DNA of 64,000 bases from Vulcanimicrobiota bacterium. GTDB taxonomy: Bacteria; Vulcanimicrobiota; Vulcanimicrobiia; Vulcanimicrobiales; Vulcanimicrobiaceae. The stretch is taken from positions 46,197 to 110,196 of the forward strand of contig DAHUZB010000017.1 of assembly GCA_027306785.1 (NCBI GenBank), read 5' to 3'. The notes under the pieces were generated by a model. It ran no database searches. It was not told the DNA's origin and was given only the letters and a program-made list of their open reading frames with translations. This document shows positions 53,830 through 63,635 of the stretch, piece by piece (position 1 is the first letter of the stretch; each line of letters begins with the position of its first letter). A program made the translations under genes and the position numbers.

Positions 53830-56535
53830 TTACAGGTTTTGCGGCAACTGCCAGCGCGAGCGGATACCGAACTTGCCGTAGACCACTTGCAGGTGGTGCT
53901 CGACCGTGCGCTCGCTGATTCCCAGGCGCTCGGCGATCCGCGCGTTGCTCAGGCCGTCGAGTGCCAATAATCCGACCTCGCGCTCGCGGACGGTGAGCGC
54001 GACCGCATGGCGGCTGGAGCGCTGCGCCGGGCGCAGCGCCGATCGCAACTTGTGCGCGTCGCGCGCGTCGCCGATACGGTCGTAGATGCGCAGCGCGTCG
54101 GCATGATCGCCCGCCACTTCGTGCGCTTGGGCTTCATAGTAGGGCCATCCGATCGCCGCGAAGCGCGTCGCCGCGCGCCGCCCGTGGGCCGCCGCCACGC
54201 GGCTTCGCCCGCGACGGCGTGCCACGAAGGCTTCGAAGAGATCGACGAACGCGTCGATCACGCGCTGATCGCCCTGCACGAGCGGCGGTTTGAGCATGCG
54301 TCGCGCGCGCGGTAGATCGGTTAAGGGACCGAATTGCGCGACGAGAACGGCGAGCGGATAGTGCCAGGTCGCGCCGGTGACCACCTGCAGCGCATCGTGA
54401 ACCAACGCGCTCGCCGCCTCGGCATCGCCCGTATGCCACCGGTGCAGCGCAAACGGTCCCACCAGCGCGAGGATGCGCTTGGGATCGCCGCTCTCGAACG
54501 CGTGCGCGAGCGTATCGCTGTCGAAGGCTTGCTCCAGCAGCGCGGCGTCGTCGAAGATCGAACCCAGCTCGACCATCGCGGCAACGCTGTAGAGCGCGTT
54601 GATGTCCGCGAGATCGGCGTCGAGCCGTCGCAGTTCGGTCAGGACCGCATGCGCCTCTTCGTTGCGGCCAACGCGCATCAATGCGCGCGCGTAGGATCCG
54701 AGCGCAAAATGCCGCCGCGCATCCGACGCGCTGTTGCGGGCCACGTCGCACGCGCGCTCCAGCATCTCGAGCGCGAGATCGTTGTGCGCGTGCAGGAGCG
54801 CCATATTTCCCAAATTGCACAGGAGCTGCGAATATAAGAGGGCGTTGCGCGCCTGCTGCATGTGCTCGATGCCGCGTCGAAAATCCGGTACCGCCGCATC
54901 GAACCCGTGCTCCGCCAGCACGATCAACGCGCGCTGTTGATAGAACATTCCGAGCGTTTCCGCATCTTCCACGGCGTGCTCGCGGGCGATGAGATCGAGC
55001 ACGCCGCGCGCGCCGTCGAGTCTTCCGCTGGTCCAATGGAGAAACGCGAGCTGTAAGAGCGCCCGCGCTTTCAGGGGATGATCGTGCGGAAGGTCGAGAC
55101 CGAGCACCTCATTCGCCATCGATTCGACTTCGTCGAACGTTCCCGCATCCCAGGAGAACATGCACTTCTGCAGCAGCGCTCTCGCCCACGTTTCGCGATC
55201 GTCGTCGAGTCCTTGAGCGAGGTACTCGTCGAGTGCCTCGATCGCTTCGCGCTCCATGCCCGCTTGGCCGAGTGCCTCGGCGCGCTTGAACAACAGCGAT
55301 CGCCGCGTTCGTTCTTCACGGCAGTCGCGCTGCGCGCGGCGATAGGCGGCCGCCGCTTCGATAAAGTCGCCGCGTTCCGCCGCCGCATCGCCCGCGCGCT
55401 GATCCCAGAGCGCGGCCGCATCGAGTTCTCGTGCGCCGCGCCACTGCTCGGCGACGGCGGCGTAGGCGATCGCATCGGCCGCCGAGCGCTGCAGGTAGAG
55501 CGCGGCGCGACGATGGTAGCCGAGTGCGAATGTGGTCGTCGTCTCGCTTTGAAGCGCGAGACGATGCAGCGGATTGACGAAGGCGAAGCGTTCCGAATCG
55601 AGCTCGTCGACGAGCCCCAGCAGCGCCGCCGCCTGGAGGGCTTCGCGCACGACCGAGGTGCGCTCGCGGGCTACGTGGGCGAGCGAACGAAGATCGAAGG
55701 TGGTGCCGAGCGCCGCGGCGACCAGCAGCAGCTGCTGCGTGTGCGGATCGAGCGCGGCCATGGTGCGGCGGATGCGCGTTCGGAGTGCCCGCGGTACGGC
55801 GACCTCGCCCGTGTCGCCGTCTTCGGTCGCCGCCCGGATCAGCGATTGCGCTACCGACGGATTCCCGTGGGCGAATTCGACGACGCGCGTGATGACCGTT
55901 CGCGAGAGCGACGGACCGTCGGGTTGAAAGCGCCGGATCATGCGGCGCATCGCTTCGCTCGGCAAGGGTGTGAGGCGCAACTCGTACGCATGAGCGCGCC
56001 CGAGCCGCTCGAAGGCTTCGTGCACTTCTACCGGCGCGGCCCCGATATCGGCGGTCAAGAGCAGGATCGTTCGCTGCGCGGCGGCGAGCTGCGCGAGCGC
56101 ATCGAGCGCCGGGGGCGTGGCGTGATGGGCATCTTCGAGCGCGATCGCGATGGCGCCCGTGCTTCTCACGCCGCGCATGCCGCGGCGCAGATAGGCGAAG
56201 GCGGTTCCCGCGTCGAGCGAGGCGGGCGGCTCGTCGTCGAGGAACGCGGAGAACGCTTCGCAGAGTTCGTGAAGCACGATTGCGGCATCGCGAACCGTCG
56301 GCGAGCAGCGAACGCGCACGACGAGCAACTCGCCCTCGAGCGAGCGAAAGAGCTCGTCGAGCAGGCGTGTCTTGCCGATGCCCGCTTCGCCGGTGACGAT
56401 CACGATGCATGAGCCGCCGCCGATCGCCTCTCGGGAACGTGCGCGAAGAAAGGCCAATTCTTCGCCGCGCCCGACGAAGATGTCGGATCGCAGCGGTGCG
56501 GAGATCATGCGCTCCGCCTGTTCGCGAGAAGGCAT
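53830..56535 (-). CDS. LuxR-type LAL regulator
   Basis: 901 residues. Walker A GEAGIGKT (49-56), an AAA/NACHT-like ATPase, a TPR-rich middle and a C-terminal LuxR helix-turn-helix (LTVREREVGLLALDGLSNAR, ISERTVEHHLQVVYGKFGI). It is organised like the regulator next to the RiPP cluster, but with little direct similarity in the middle. It lies 104 bp upstream of the lipoprotein operon on the same strand and may control it. Confidence 0.9.
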   Translation of the reverse strand: MPSREQAERMISAPLRSDIFVGRGEELAFLRARSREAIGGGSCIVIVTGEAGIGKTRLLDELFRSLEGELLVVRVRCSPTVRDAAIVLHELCEAFSAFLDDEPPASLDAGTAFAYLRRGMRGVRSTGAIAIALEDAHHATPPALDALAQLAAAQRTILLLTADIGAAPVEVHEAFERLGRAHAYELRLTPLPSEAMRRMIRRFQPDGPSLSRTVITRVVEFAHGNPSVAQSLIRAATEDGDTGEVAVPRALRTRIRRTMAALDPHTQQLLLVAAALGTTFDLRSLAHVARERTSVVREALQAAALLGLVDELDSERFAFVNPLHRLALQSETTTTFALGYHRRAALYLQRSAADAIAYAAVAEQWRGARELDAAALWDQRAGDAAAERGDFIEAAAAYRRAQRDCREERTRRSLLFKRAEALGQAGMEREAIEALDEYLAQGLDDDRETWARALLQKCMFSWDAGTFDEVESMANEVLGLDLPHDHPLKARALLQLAFLHWTSGRLDGARGVLDLIAREHAVEDAETLGMFYQQRALIVLAEHGFDAAVPDFRRGIEHMQQARNALLYSQLLCNLGNMALLHAHNDLALEMLERACDVARNSASDARRHFALGSYARALMRVGRNEEAHAVLTELRRLDADLADINALYSVAAMVELGSIFDDAALLEQAFDSDTLAHAFESGDPKRILALVGPFALHRWHTGDAEAASALVHDALQVVTGATWHYPLAVLVAQFGPLTDLPRARRMLKPPLVQGDQRVIDAFVDLFEAFVARRRGRSRVAAAHGRRAATRFAAIGWPYYEAQAHEVAGDHADALRIYDRIGDARDAHKLRSALRPAQRSSRHAVALTVREREVGLLALDGLSNARIAERLGISERTVEHHLQVVYGKFGIRSRWQLPQNL

Positions 56536-56625
56536 CGACTGCTGCGCCTTACGAGGGTGTTCGGAGAATGCCCGGCTCCGAATCGTTCGTTCCGCGCGGT
56601 ATTCCGCCTTCGCCGAGCCTCATAC

Positions 56626-56669
56626 GGCATCAGAGGCGAATCGGGGAGTGCCCGTTCGCCTCTGATGCC
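56626..56669. terminator. Perfect 15-bp hairpin downstream of the cupredoxin gene
   Basis: GGCATCAGAGGCGAA (56626-56640) pairs with TTCGCCTCTGATGCC (56655-56669), loop 14 nt. It lies between the cupredoxin stop and the LAL start on the same strand. It has no U-run, so it could be a terminator, a processing site or a protein-binding dyad. Confidence 0.5.
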
Positions 56670-56705
56670 TGCAACGAAGGATTGAACGCGGGGTAAGGAG
56701 TGGGG

Positions 56706-57071
56706 TTAGACGACGTTGATCGTGACCTCCATCTTGGCGTGGCTCAGGCCGCACGGAATCAGGCAGTGCAGCGTGTACGTTCCGGCCTTGGTCGGGGTGA
56801 ACGTCACGGTCTTGGTGCTGTCCGGAGTAATCATCGTGCTCGGAATGCCGAGCGCTTTCGAAGCGATTTCATGAACGCCGTCTTTTCCGACCAGCTTGAG
56901 TTCGACCGGCTGTCCCACTTTGACGGTGATCGCGTCGGGCGTGAAGAGTGCGGTCGACGAGGCGTTGATCGTGAAGACTTGCGGAGCGTTCGCGGCCGTC
57001 GCGGGAACCGAAGCGGCGGCGAAGATGAGCGTAAGCGCGGCTGCGGGGATGAGAGCAAGAAGACGTTTCAT
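56706..57071 (-). CDS. Small exported cupredoxin with CuA-type motif
   Basis: About 121 residues from ATG 57071 with a Sec signal peptide (1-26). The fold is a cupredoxin (FTPDAITVKVGQPVELKLV). His67, then C103-x3-C107-x3-H111-x2-M114 (CLIPCGLSHAKM) match the CuA centre of cytochrome oxidase subunit II and related proteins. It lacks a membrane anchor, so it is a soluble periplasmic protein, possibly an electron carrier or copper chaperone. Not linked to oxidase genes here. Confidence 0.85.
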   Translation of the reverse strand: MKRLLALIPAAALTLIFAAASVPATAANAPQVFTINASSTALFTPDAITVKVGQPVELKLVGKDGVHEIASKALGIPSTMITPDSTKTVTFTPTKAGTYTLHCLIPCGLSHAKMEVTINVV

Positions 57072-57269
57072 GTGGTGAGCATAGATGCGCGCGCGGAACG
57101 GAATGTGAACGTTCCGGGAACAAGTGCACACGACGTTGACATTCGTCGCAATGCAAAACATACGCGCGTTGTGAAAGCCGGCGACTCCGCGAAACGTCAC
57201 AACGATGCGTACGAAGATGTTGAACGCAATGGGCGGCGCCACGATCGATCGCGTCGCTCGGGAGGCCCC

Positions 57270-57977
57270 ATGAAGATCGCTCTCGTGTGTGCGGCCGCGA
57301 CGCTCGCGCTTTCGTGCTCCGGCGCGGCATTCGGCCGCGTGCCCTCGCCGAATCCCTACGCGACGATGGCCCCGCTCGCAAAATACCTCATACGCGACCG
57401 TAAGGCGGAGATCGCCTTGGCGCGTTCCGGGGGACCCTCGTCAATTTCCGACCGTGCGGAGGTGCTCGTGCTCACGAAGCGCGGCTACGTTGTCGCGGTC
57501 AAGGGAACAAACGGCTGGGTCTGCGCCGTCGAGCGTTCGTGGATGGCGGGGTTCGACGATCCGGAGTTTTGGAATTGGCGAGCACGCGGACCGGCGTGCT
57601 TCAATCCGCCTGCCGTACGGAGCGTACTTCCGCAGTACCTGACGATCACGCAATGGGTTCTCTCCGGTGCAACGCGCGAAGCGATCGCGGCCAAGGCGAA
57701 AACCGACTACGCGGATCATCGATTCGCCGACCCCGCATCGGGCTCGTTTGCGTTCATGCTCTCGAAAGAACAGTATCTGCTCGGCGCCGACGGACCGTGG
57801 CGCCCGCACATCATGCCGTTCGTCGCGTACGATCAGGTGCGCACGTGGGCGGCAGGCGTGAAAGGCTCGCCGATCCTCGCGCCGCCTCCGTCAGCCGGAT
57901 TCCGCCCATATCAGCCCGTAACGCTCGCCATTCCGGTCGCGCACTGGTCCGACGGCTCCAGCGCTCCGAAATCGTAA
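57270..57977 (+). CDS. Secreted protein, unknown
   Basis: About 235 residues from ATG 57270 with GGGAGG 5 nt upstream. Signal peptide, then segments AEVLVLTKRGYVVAVKGTNG and CAVERSWMAGFDDPEFWNW. Two Cys (CAVERS, ACFNPP). No family recognised; the composition suggests a compact exported domain. Confidence 0.65.
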   Translation: MKIALVCAAATLALSCSGAAFGRVPSPNPYATMAPLAKYLIRDRKAEIALARSGGPSSISDRAEVLVLTKRGYVVAVKGTNGWVCAVERSWMAGFDDPEFWNWRARGPACFNPPAVRSVLPQYLTITQWVLSGATREAIAAKAKTDYADHRFADPASGSFAFMLSKEQYLLGADGPWRPHIMPFVAYDQVRTWAAGVKGSPILAPPPSAGFRPYQPVTLAIPVAHWSDGSSAPKS

Positions 57978-58020
57978 GCACCGCAAAGTGAGCGGCCCGA
58001 GCACGGCGCGGAACCGTAAA

Positions 58021-58063
58021 TTGACCCTCTCGTAATTAACGTTTATGCTTTAAGTGTTAATTA
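58021..58063 (+). promoter_or_regulatory. Fic promoter with inverted-repeat operator
   Basis: TTGACC (58021-58026), 17-bp spacer, TATGCT (58044-58049). Perfect 8-bp arms TAATTAAC (58033-58040) and GTTAATTA (58056-58063) flank the -10 box, the second ending on the A of the ATG. Strikingly AT-rich against GC-rich surroundings. Predicted message start is near the ATG, so the leader is very short. Confidence 0.75.
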
Positions 58064-59376
58064 TGGCGGCTTACGAAGAACGCCCTTGGGCGCCAATTGA
58101 CACCCAAGGCGTGCCACGGTCCCAGCGTCGCTACGGGCGCTACCGTGCCTATGTGCCCGACCGACTCGTCGGGCGGCCCTTCGTGCTGCTCGGCTCCGCC
58201 GCGGCCGACGTTGCGGATGCGGAGCAGGCCATTCGTCGTCTGGATCAGCTCTCCACAAGTCTCACGAACACCGAAGCGCTCGCGCGCCTCCTCCTTCGGG
58301 CGGAATCGGTCGCCTCGTCGCGCATCGAAGGGCTCACAATCGACGTCAGGCGCCTCTTGCGGGCCGATTGGGCAGCGCGCAACGGCGTCGACCAAGCAGA
58401 CGTTACGGCGCGCGAGGTCCTGAACAACGTCGACGCGATGAATTACGCCATTGCCTCGGTCGGCGAAGGCAACGCGATCACGGTCCCGATCCTCATTGAG
58501 ACCCATCGCCTGTTGCTCGAGAACACCCCGCAACGGCGGCACGCCGGCATCATCCGCGACCGTCAAAATTGGATCGGCGGGAACGCGTATAGTCCGATGG
58601 GCGCAGACTTCGTCCCGCCATCGGCTGACCGCGTGCGCCCCTTGCTCGAAGATCTTTGCGCATTTTGCACTAGCGATACGTTGCCCGCGGTAGCGCAGGC
58701 GGCGATGGCGCACGCGCAATTCGAGACGATCCACCCCTTCGCTGATGGAAACGGCCGCATCGGCCGCGCCCTTATCCATCTCGTCCTGCGCCGACGCGGT
58801 GTTACCCGCAACGTGACGCCACCGCTGTCGCTCGTCCTTGCGACGCACGCCGACGACTATGTCGCAGGCTTGAGCGCCACGCGCTACGAGGGTCCTCCGG
58901 ATGCGGACGCCGCGATACTCGGGACGAACCGCTGGATGGAAACCTTCGCCGTCGCCGCGATCCGCGCGGTCGCCGATGCGACGGCCTTTGAAGATCGCAT
59001 CCGCACGCTGCAGGCGGCGTGGCGGGAGCGGCTTGCTCCCGTGCGCGCCAACTCGGCGACCGCGCTGCTGATCGAGGCTCTGCCGGGCGCTCCCGTAACG
59101 TCGCTCGCCGCGCTCACGACGTTGATCGATCGCGCGCTCCCGCGCGTGAGCCACGCGGTCGAGCGATTCGTCGCGGCGGGCATCCTGCGCCCGGTGAACG
59201 TCGGCCGACAGCGTGGGCAAGTCTACGAGGCGCACGAGGTCATTCACGAGTTCACCGCTCTCGAGCGCGGCCTCGCGTCCGTGAGCGGCGACACGAAGAT
59301 ATCCCCGCCGACGCGCCCCGTTCCGAAGCGCGCGGATGCAACGGATCGGCGCTCGCGAACCCGCGCACGCGGCTGA
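58063..59376 (+). CDS. Fic-family AMP-transferase (class II) with winged-helix C-terminus
   Basis: About 437 residues from ATG 58063. The catalytic motif HPFADGNGRIGR is intact at 224-235. The inhibitory helix motif SSRIEG at 85-90 shows a class II enzyme with built-in autoinhibition. It transfers AMP from ATP to target hydroxyls. The C-terminal part (about 345-405; ALPRVSHAVERFVAAGILRP) looks like a winged helix, which in relatives mediates autoregulation and fits the operator at the start. Target unknown. Confidence 0.92.
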   Translation: MAAYEERPWAPIDTQGVPRSQRRYGRYRAYVPDRLVGRPFVLLGSAAADVADAEQAIRRLDQLSTSLTNTEALARLLLRAESVASSRIEGLTIDVRRLLRADWAARNGVDQADVTAREVLNNVDAMNYAIASVGEGNAITVPILIETHRLLLENTPQRRHAGIIRDRQNWIGGNAYSPMGADFVPPSADRVRPLLEDLCAFCTSDTLPAVAQAAMAHAQFETIHPFADGNGRIGRALIHLVLRRRGVTRNVTPPLSLVLATHADDYVAGLSATRYEGPPDADAAILGTNRWMETFAVAAIRAVADATAFEDRIRTLQAAWRERLAPVRANSATALLIEALPGAPVTSLAALTTLIDRALPRVSHAVERFVAAGILRPVNVGRQRGQVYEAHEVIHEFTALERGLASVSGDTKISPPTRPVPKRADATDRRSRTRARG

Positions 59377-59561
59377 TTCTCGCGCGCATCAGCGGCGTGG
59401 CGACGACGAGCAAGGCCATTTTCACCATCGACGGAGCGTGCCATCGAAACGAAGGCGAAGCAAAGGCGTGCAGTCAGTTCCGGTTTTCACGTCTAAGCCG
59501 TCTGTACGACGAGCAGCCGGTGGGGGCGCGACGCTAGCGGCCCGACAGCGAGCGAAGCGTC

Positions 59562-60044
59562 TTATGGGTAGAGCGATCGGACGCTGCTCGACGCGCCGTC
59601 CGTCTCAACGATGACGGCTGCGTTCTCGTCGGTGCGATCTACGCGAATACCGTCGTCGTCCAACCTCCTAATCGTCGATGGAGCGGGGTGGCCGAAGAGA
59701 TTGTGGCGGCCGACGGAGATGAGTGCGTATCGGGGATGGACGGCGGCGATGAACTCCTGCGACGAACTGTACGCCGATCCGTGATGCCCGACCTTGAGCA
59801 CCGCCGAACCGAGGTCGATGCCTTCGCGCAAGAACCGTTGCTCCGCTTCTACGCCCGCGTCGCCGGTGAAGAGCATACGAAACGAACGGTATTGCAAGAC
59901 AAAGGCGACGGAGTTGTCGTTGAACTTCAAAAGCCACTTTATGATGTGCGCTCTCGACGGATCAGGAAGTCCCTTTAGCATCGCTTTGGCGTCGGCAAGC
60001 TCCCGTTGGACCCTTGCCTGGATTTCCTGAAACCGCCTACTCAT
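59562..60044 (-). pseudogene. Truncated ComEC/Rec2-type metallo-beta-lactamase fragment
   Basis: About 160 residues. The C-terminal half of a ComEC-like MBL domain is clear: NDNSVAFVLQY, FRMLFTGDAGVEAEQRFL, LKVGHHGSAYSSSQEF and FGHPAPSTIRRL. The N-terminal HxHxDH metal site is absent and the frame opens with an unrelated helix, so it is a remnant or a very divergent stand-alone protein. The 185 bp between it and fic hold nothing I recognise. Confidence 0.6.
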
Positions 60045-60183
60045 AACGAACAGGCGTTCGATGCGCCTCTGGCGCATGCTATCTTAGTGACGAATGCCCC
60101 GCTATCGCGCACGAGTTACTTCTACTCCACCTGTAACCTAGCCGGGCCAAAACGTCACTGCATTGTGTCTTGCGGCGGAGCCT

Positions 60184-61080
60184 CTAGCCCAGAATGATGC
60201 TCACCATCGTGGCAACCTCGTCGTCTGTCGGTTTCCGTTGCGTCTCGCGCAGATAGCCTTGTATTGCTTTCAGATAATTACTGACGCGCACCACTTGTAT
60301 TTTGCCATTGTCCTGGCCGAGGCGACGTGACGTTACGGTGATCTCGTAAACGCGCCCCGTACCCCTGCTATCGCCAATGTTGATTGAAATTGATTGTGGG
60401 CGTTGATCCTCTAGCTGGAGATGGAACTCTCGCTCGCTGGCCGTGTCAAACAGCAACCCCGCAATTGTGTGTCGGCCGACCCAATCCAGGCCTGCTGCTT
60501 CAAATTCCCGATACCTTTTCGTCGCCTCGGCGTTGGCTTCTGCGACTACCTCGGTTAGAAGCGTCAGGGGCAAATCTTTTGGCGTTTCAACGATGGTGAA
60601 ACGAACTGTCAATAGATCGTTCGCAATCCACCAGTCCACAGCCCAATCAAGGGTGTGCTCACAGTCACTGATTCGACTTTGATCCGGATTACTCACTGCC
60701 GCTATGGCATCAAGAACCGAACGCAATCCTTTTTCGTAGTCCTTTCGAAAATCGGCGAACAATTTGTCTCTGAGCAGCAATGGAATTTCGCAATCCTCAA
60801 CGAGGACCGGGAGTAGGAGCACTCGACGTTCATCAAGCTCCCGAACGAGCCCGGCCGAAAACTCTCTTTTGCACCACTCCGATTGAACAGATGCCTTTGA
60901 GAGAACAACCAGGATCGCGGATGAGTTTAGCAGCGCTTCCTGGACGCGTTGAACTATTGAGTCACCAACATTCAATTCCCAGCGGTCTATCCAAACGCTC
61001 GCGCGGTTCTTTACGACATCGGCGGCGAATTTATCAACGAAATCTGCATCTTCATGCGAGTAGCTAATAAAAATTGGCAT
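60184..61080 (-). CDS. TIR-domain protein
   Basis: 298 residues. The N-terminal TIR domain (1-140) reads FISYSHEDADFVDKFAADVV, VWIDRWELNVGDSI and SAILVVLSKASVQSEWCKRE, with probable catalytic Glu73 in SEWCKREF. Bacterial TIRs degrade NAD+ or make signals during phage infection. The C-terminal 150 residues are unrecognised (KDLPLTLLTEVVAEANAEAT) and might sense. Base composition is lower GC than the rest of the window. It follows the 299-residue gene by 2 bp. Confidence 0.85.
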   Translation of the reverse strand: MPIFISYSHEDADFVDKFAADVVKNRASVWIDRWELNVGDSIVQRVQEALLNSSAILVVLSKASVQSEWCKREFSAGLVRELDERRVLLLPVLVEDCEIPLLLRDKLFADFRKDYEKGLRSVLDAIAAVSNPDQSRISDCEHTLDWAVDWWIANDLLTVRFTIVETPKDLPLTLLTEVVAEANAEATKRYREFEAAGLDWVGRHTIAGLLFDTASEREFHLQLEDQRPQSISINIGDSRGTGRVYEITVTSRRLGQDNGKIQVVRVSNYLKAIQGYLRETQRKPTDDEVATMVSIILG

Positions 61081-61082
61081 AT

Positions 61083-61982
61083 CTAGTTGGCTCCAGGCAC
61101 GGAGCGCGGCGTCGCTGTGACCAAATATGAGTAGAGAGCGACCACGAGGTTTGCGGCAAACATGGCATCGTCGCGCTCAGATACGTCGAAGCCCTGGTGC
61201 ACCGGCTCCGAGGTCCAAGAAAATGCAGTTCTGATAGTCGCGCCAATCAACGCGAATGGATCGCTTTTGTCACGACTGCCTTTTATATAAGCCTGGAGCT
61301 CATCAACATACGGAGCAAACGGCTTTCCATTGCGCGGCAGACCAACGAGGACGCCGACTGACTCGGAGATACGCTCCAAAGCCGTACGGGACATGGTGAT
61401 GGATTGACCGTAGTGGCCTTCCCGAATTAGCACCGTAGAATTGGTTATTAGCTCAATGGCGCGTGCCCACGTTTCATTGGCAGCGGGCGGTGCCGGTAGC
61501 TCAATGATTCGAAACGGCGATGTGCCGAAGTTGTCGAGGACGCGCTTCCATGTATCGCGTGGAACCGTTAACGCCGGAACAAACGAACTCGTATAAAATG
61601 CCGGGGAGTTGTCGCTCCTGCTAGCCCCGACTGCGCGCAGTTGCAATCCAAACACCGGTTCTTGCGCGCGACGCCAAGCTTCGAGCGACGCTACTTGCTG
61701 GTCGGAGATAGGAGCGATGACCTGCGACGTACCGAGACCGACGACTTGCAAAGGGATACGAAGGCCCGATCCCTGGGTACCCCACCGAAGTTCGCCCTCC
61801 CATAGCCTGGGTTGTTCACGCGACTCCGGAAGAATTTGAAGTGGGATCCCTATTGTCGCCCCAAAAGCGTCGCGATTGCCGCGGATATTTTGCGCATCGA
61901 CTTCGATGGCGACTAACGAAAACGAGGGATTTTGATCGTTCTGAAAATCAATTCGCAAGATTCTGCTCCAGTTGAGTATCAC
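61083..61982 (-). CDS. Unknown protein in a TIR/helicase operon
   Basis: 299 residues, no signal peptide or membrane helices. The N-terminal half is beta-rich, with FQNDQNPSFSLVAIEVDAQN and GLRIPLQVVGLG. The C-terminal half is alpha-helical (WARAIELITNSTVLIREGHY, ALERISESVGVLVG, PYVDELQAYIKGS, shortened). The layout resembles abortive-infection effector/sensor proteins only vaguely. It lies 49 bp after the helicase and 2 bp before the TIR gene. Confidence 0.65.
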   Translation of the reverse strand: MILNWSRILRIDFQNDQNPSFSLVAIEVDAQNIRGNRDAFGATIGIPLQILPESREQPRLWEGELRWGTQGSGLRIPLQVVGLGTSQVIAPISDQQVASLEAWRRAQEPVFGLQLRAVGASRSDNSPAFYTSSFVPALTVPRDTWKRVLDNFGTSPFRIIELPAPPAANETWARAIELITNSTVLIREGHYGQSITMSRTALERISESVGVLVGLPRNGKPFAPYVDELQAYIKGSRDKSDPFALIGATIRTAFSWTSEPVHQGFDVSERDDAMFAANLVVALYSYLVTATPRSVPGAN

Positions 61983-62031
61983 CCTAGAGAGTAGCGCAGC
62001 AACAGTTATCCTTCATCGCGCCACCCCTACA

Positions 62032-63577
62032 TCAGCTTTTCCCCTCGCTTGTGAGATCACAGATAGTCCAACCTTGGCGCTCCAAAGCAAACCTTAAGGG
62101 CGCGGACGTTTGCGATGCTGCGGCCGCAAGGCACAGTAGATTGCTGGGTCGCGACATCGCGACAAAGAGCCTCCTACAATGCGTGACAAATCGACCACCG
62201 GATTTGCGTTCCCCGGTGGGGTCGGCGAGCAGCGGGAGGACTAAGCTCACGTCGTGTTCGTAGAATTGCGTTTCCAGAACGAGCGTTGCGTGGTGCGTCT
62301 GCCCTTTTACAGCGTGAATCGTTTCAATCTTCAGAGGGACCGGCAGCCCTTTATCATTCGGAATAGAAACGAGCGCTTCACTACCTTCGACATACTCGAG
62401 GTACTCGATCGCAGAGGCCGTTGGTGCTTTGCCAACTCTCCGCTCCAGAAAGGCGATAAGTGGGGCGACGGTCGCAGTCCAAGCACGCTCATCGTTCAAT
62501 TCGGCTGTCCAAAACGCGTCCAGAATGGCACCGAGCTCGCGCCTAGCCGTCCAGTCACGCATTATCTTCCCCACGACATCGGAAACGCTGGCACTTTCCA
62601 GCCAATTGCCGATTAGACGGCGTTGCGCGCCAAGCAGCTCAGCCGCCGCGAGTGACGAGTTGAGAGATCTCTGCGCGCGGGCTTGCGCAACGGCAACAAT
62701 GAGACGGTCCTTACTAACTCCTCGGGAGATGGTTATAGACCGTGGGTCCGCATAGTCCCCAAGCGAATGGGGAAACTTCCCACCGTTCTCAGATGCGCGC
62801 CTCCTCGTTCCGATTACTCTCACGACTGGCGATTCCGTTAAATGCTTCAACTCCTTCGCGGCCAGACCGGCGAACCGCGTAACAACTTGATCAACGGTTG
62901 ACTCGTCAAATAGGAAAATAGTGTGTTGCGAGTCTGGCGCGTCGTCTTCGCCGGAAATCACTTGCTGCCGCGGAGCCACAGCGGCGACATTCGCAGCAAT
63001 AAAAGCTCCGAAGCGGCGACTGCTACCCAAGTACAGGATCGGATCTCGGGGGAACGACGTTTCACACTCTTCGCCGGAGTCAAATTCGAATATCGCTTGG
63101 TTTATATCGCCAAATCTTTGAACTTCGACTCGATCTGGTGGAAAAATTCGCTCTAGTAAAAGTTCCTGACGCGAACTGGTATCCTGCATCTCATCCAAGA
63201 GAAGAACGTCAAAACGCCTCTGCAACGCTGCTGCGGCCCAGGAATAGTCATTCAGATAACGATTGGCAAAATAGTACATATCCCCATATCTAAATATGCC
63301 GCGTTTAGACACTGCCTTTTTCAGCGCCTTGAGTTCGCGATAGGTGTCCGATTCAAGATCTACGAGCTTAGTCTTGGCGCCCTTGAACGTAAGAGGGCCA
63401 CCGAGGTGATCATATTCGACCCCTTGATATGCCGACTTGATGCGCTGGCGCTTTAGCCAACCTTGCAGATTCCTATATTTGCCCTTTCTGTATTCATCAA
63501 AGGCCGCGATAGCAAATGCATCATCGTCTATCTGATTGACCGCTATTCCATGAGCGCGAAGGTAAGGCACAGAGAGG
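62032..63577 (-). pseudogene. UvrD/Rep-like helicase, N-terminus removed by an IS
   Basis: About 515 residues of superfamily 1 helicase remain. Motif II is FDVLLLDEMQDTSSRQ, motif III GDINQAIFEF, and motifs V/VI lie in IETIHAVKGQTHHATLVLET (shortened) and RRLFVAMSRPSNLLCLAA. Walker A and motif Ia should lie upstream of VPYLRAHGIAV, but the frame runs into the IS end there; the first 38 codons of the open frame (up to 63696) are IS sequence. The enzyme is probably dead unless the 5' part is re-joined outside the window. Confidence 0.8.
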
Positions 63578-63635
63578 TGGCCCCAGAAAACTGGACTGAC
63601 CGTTAAGTGGAGTCCTTGCCCTCTGCAGAGCGAAT

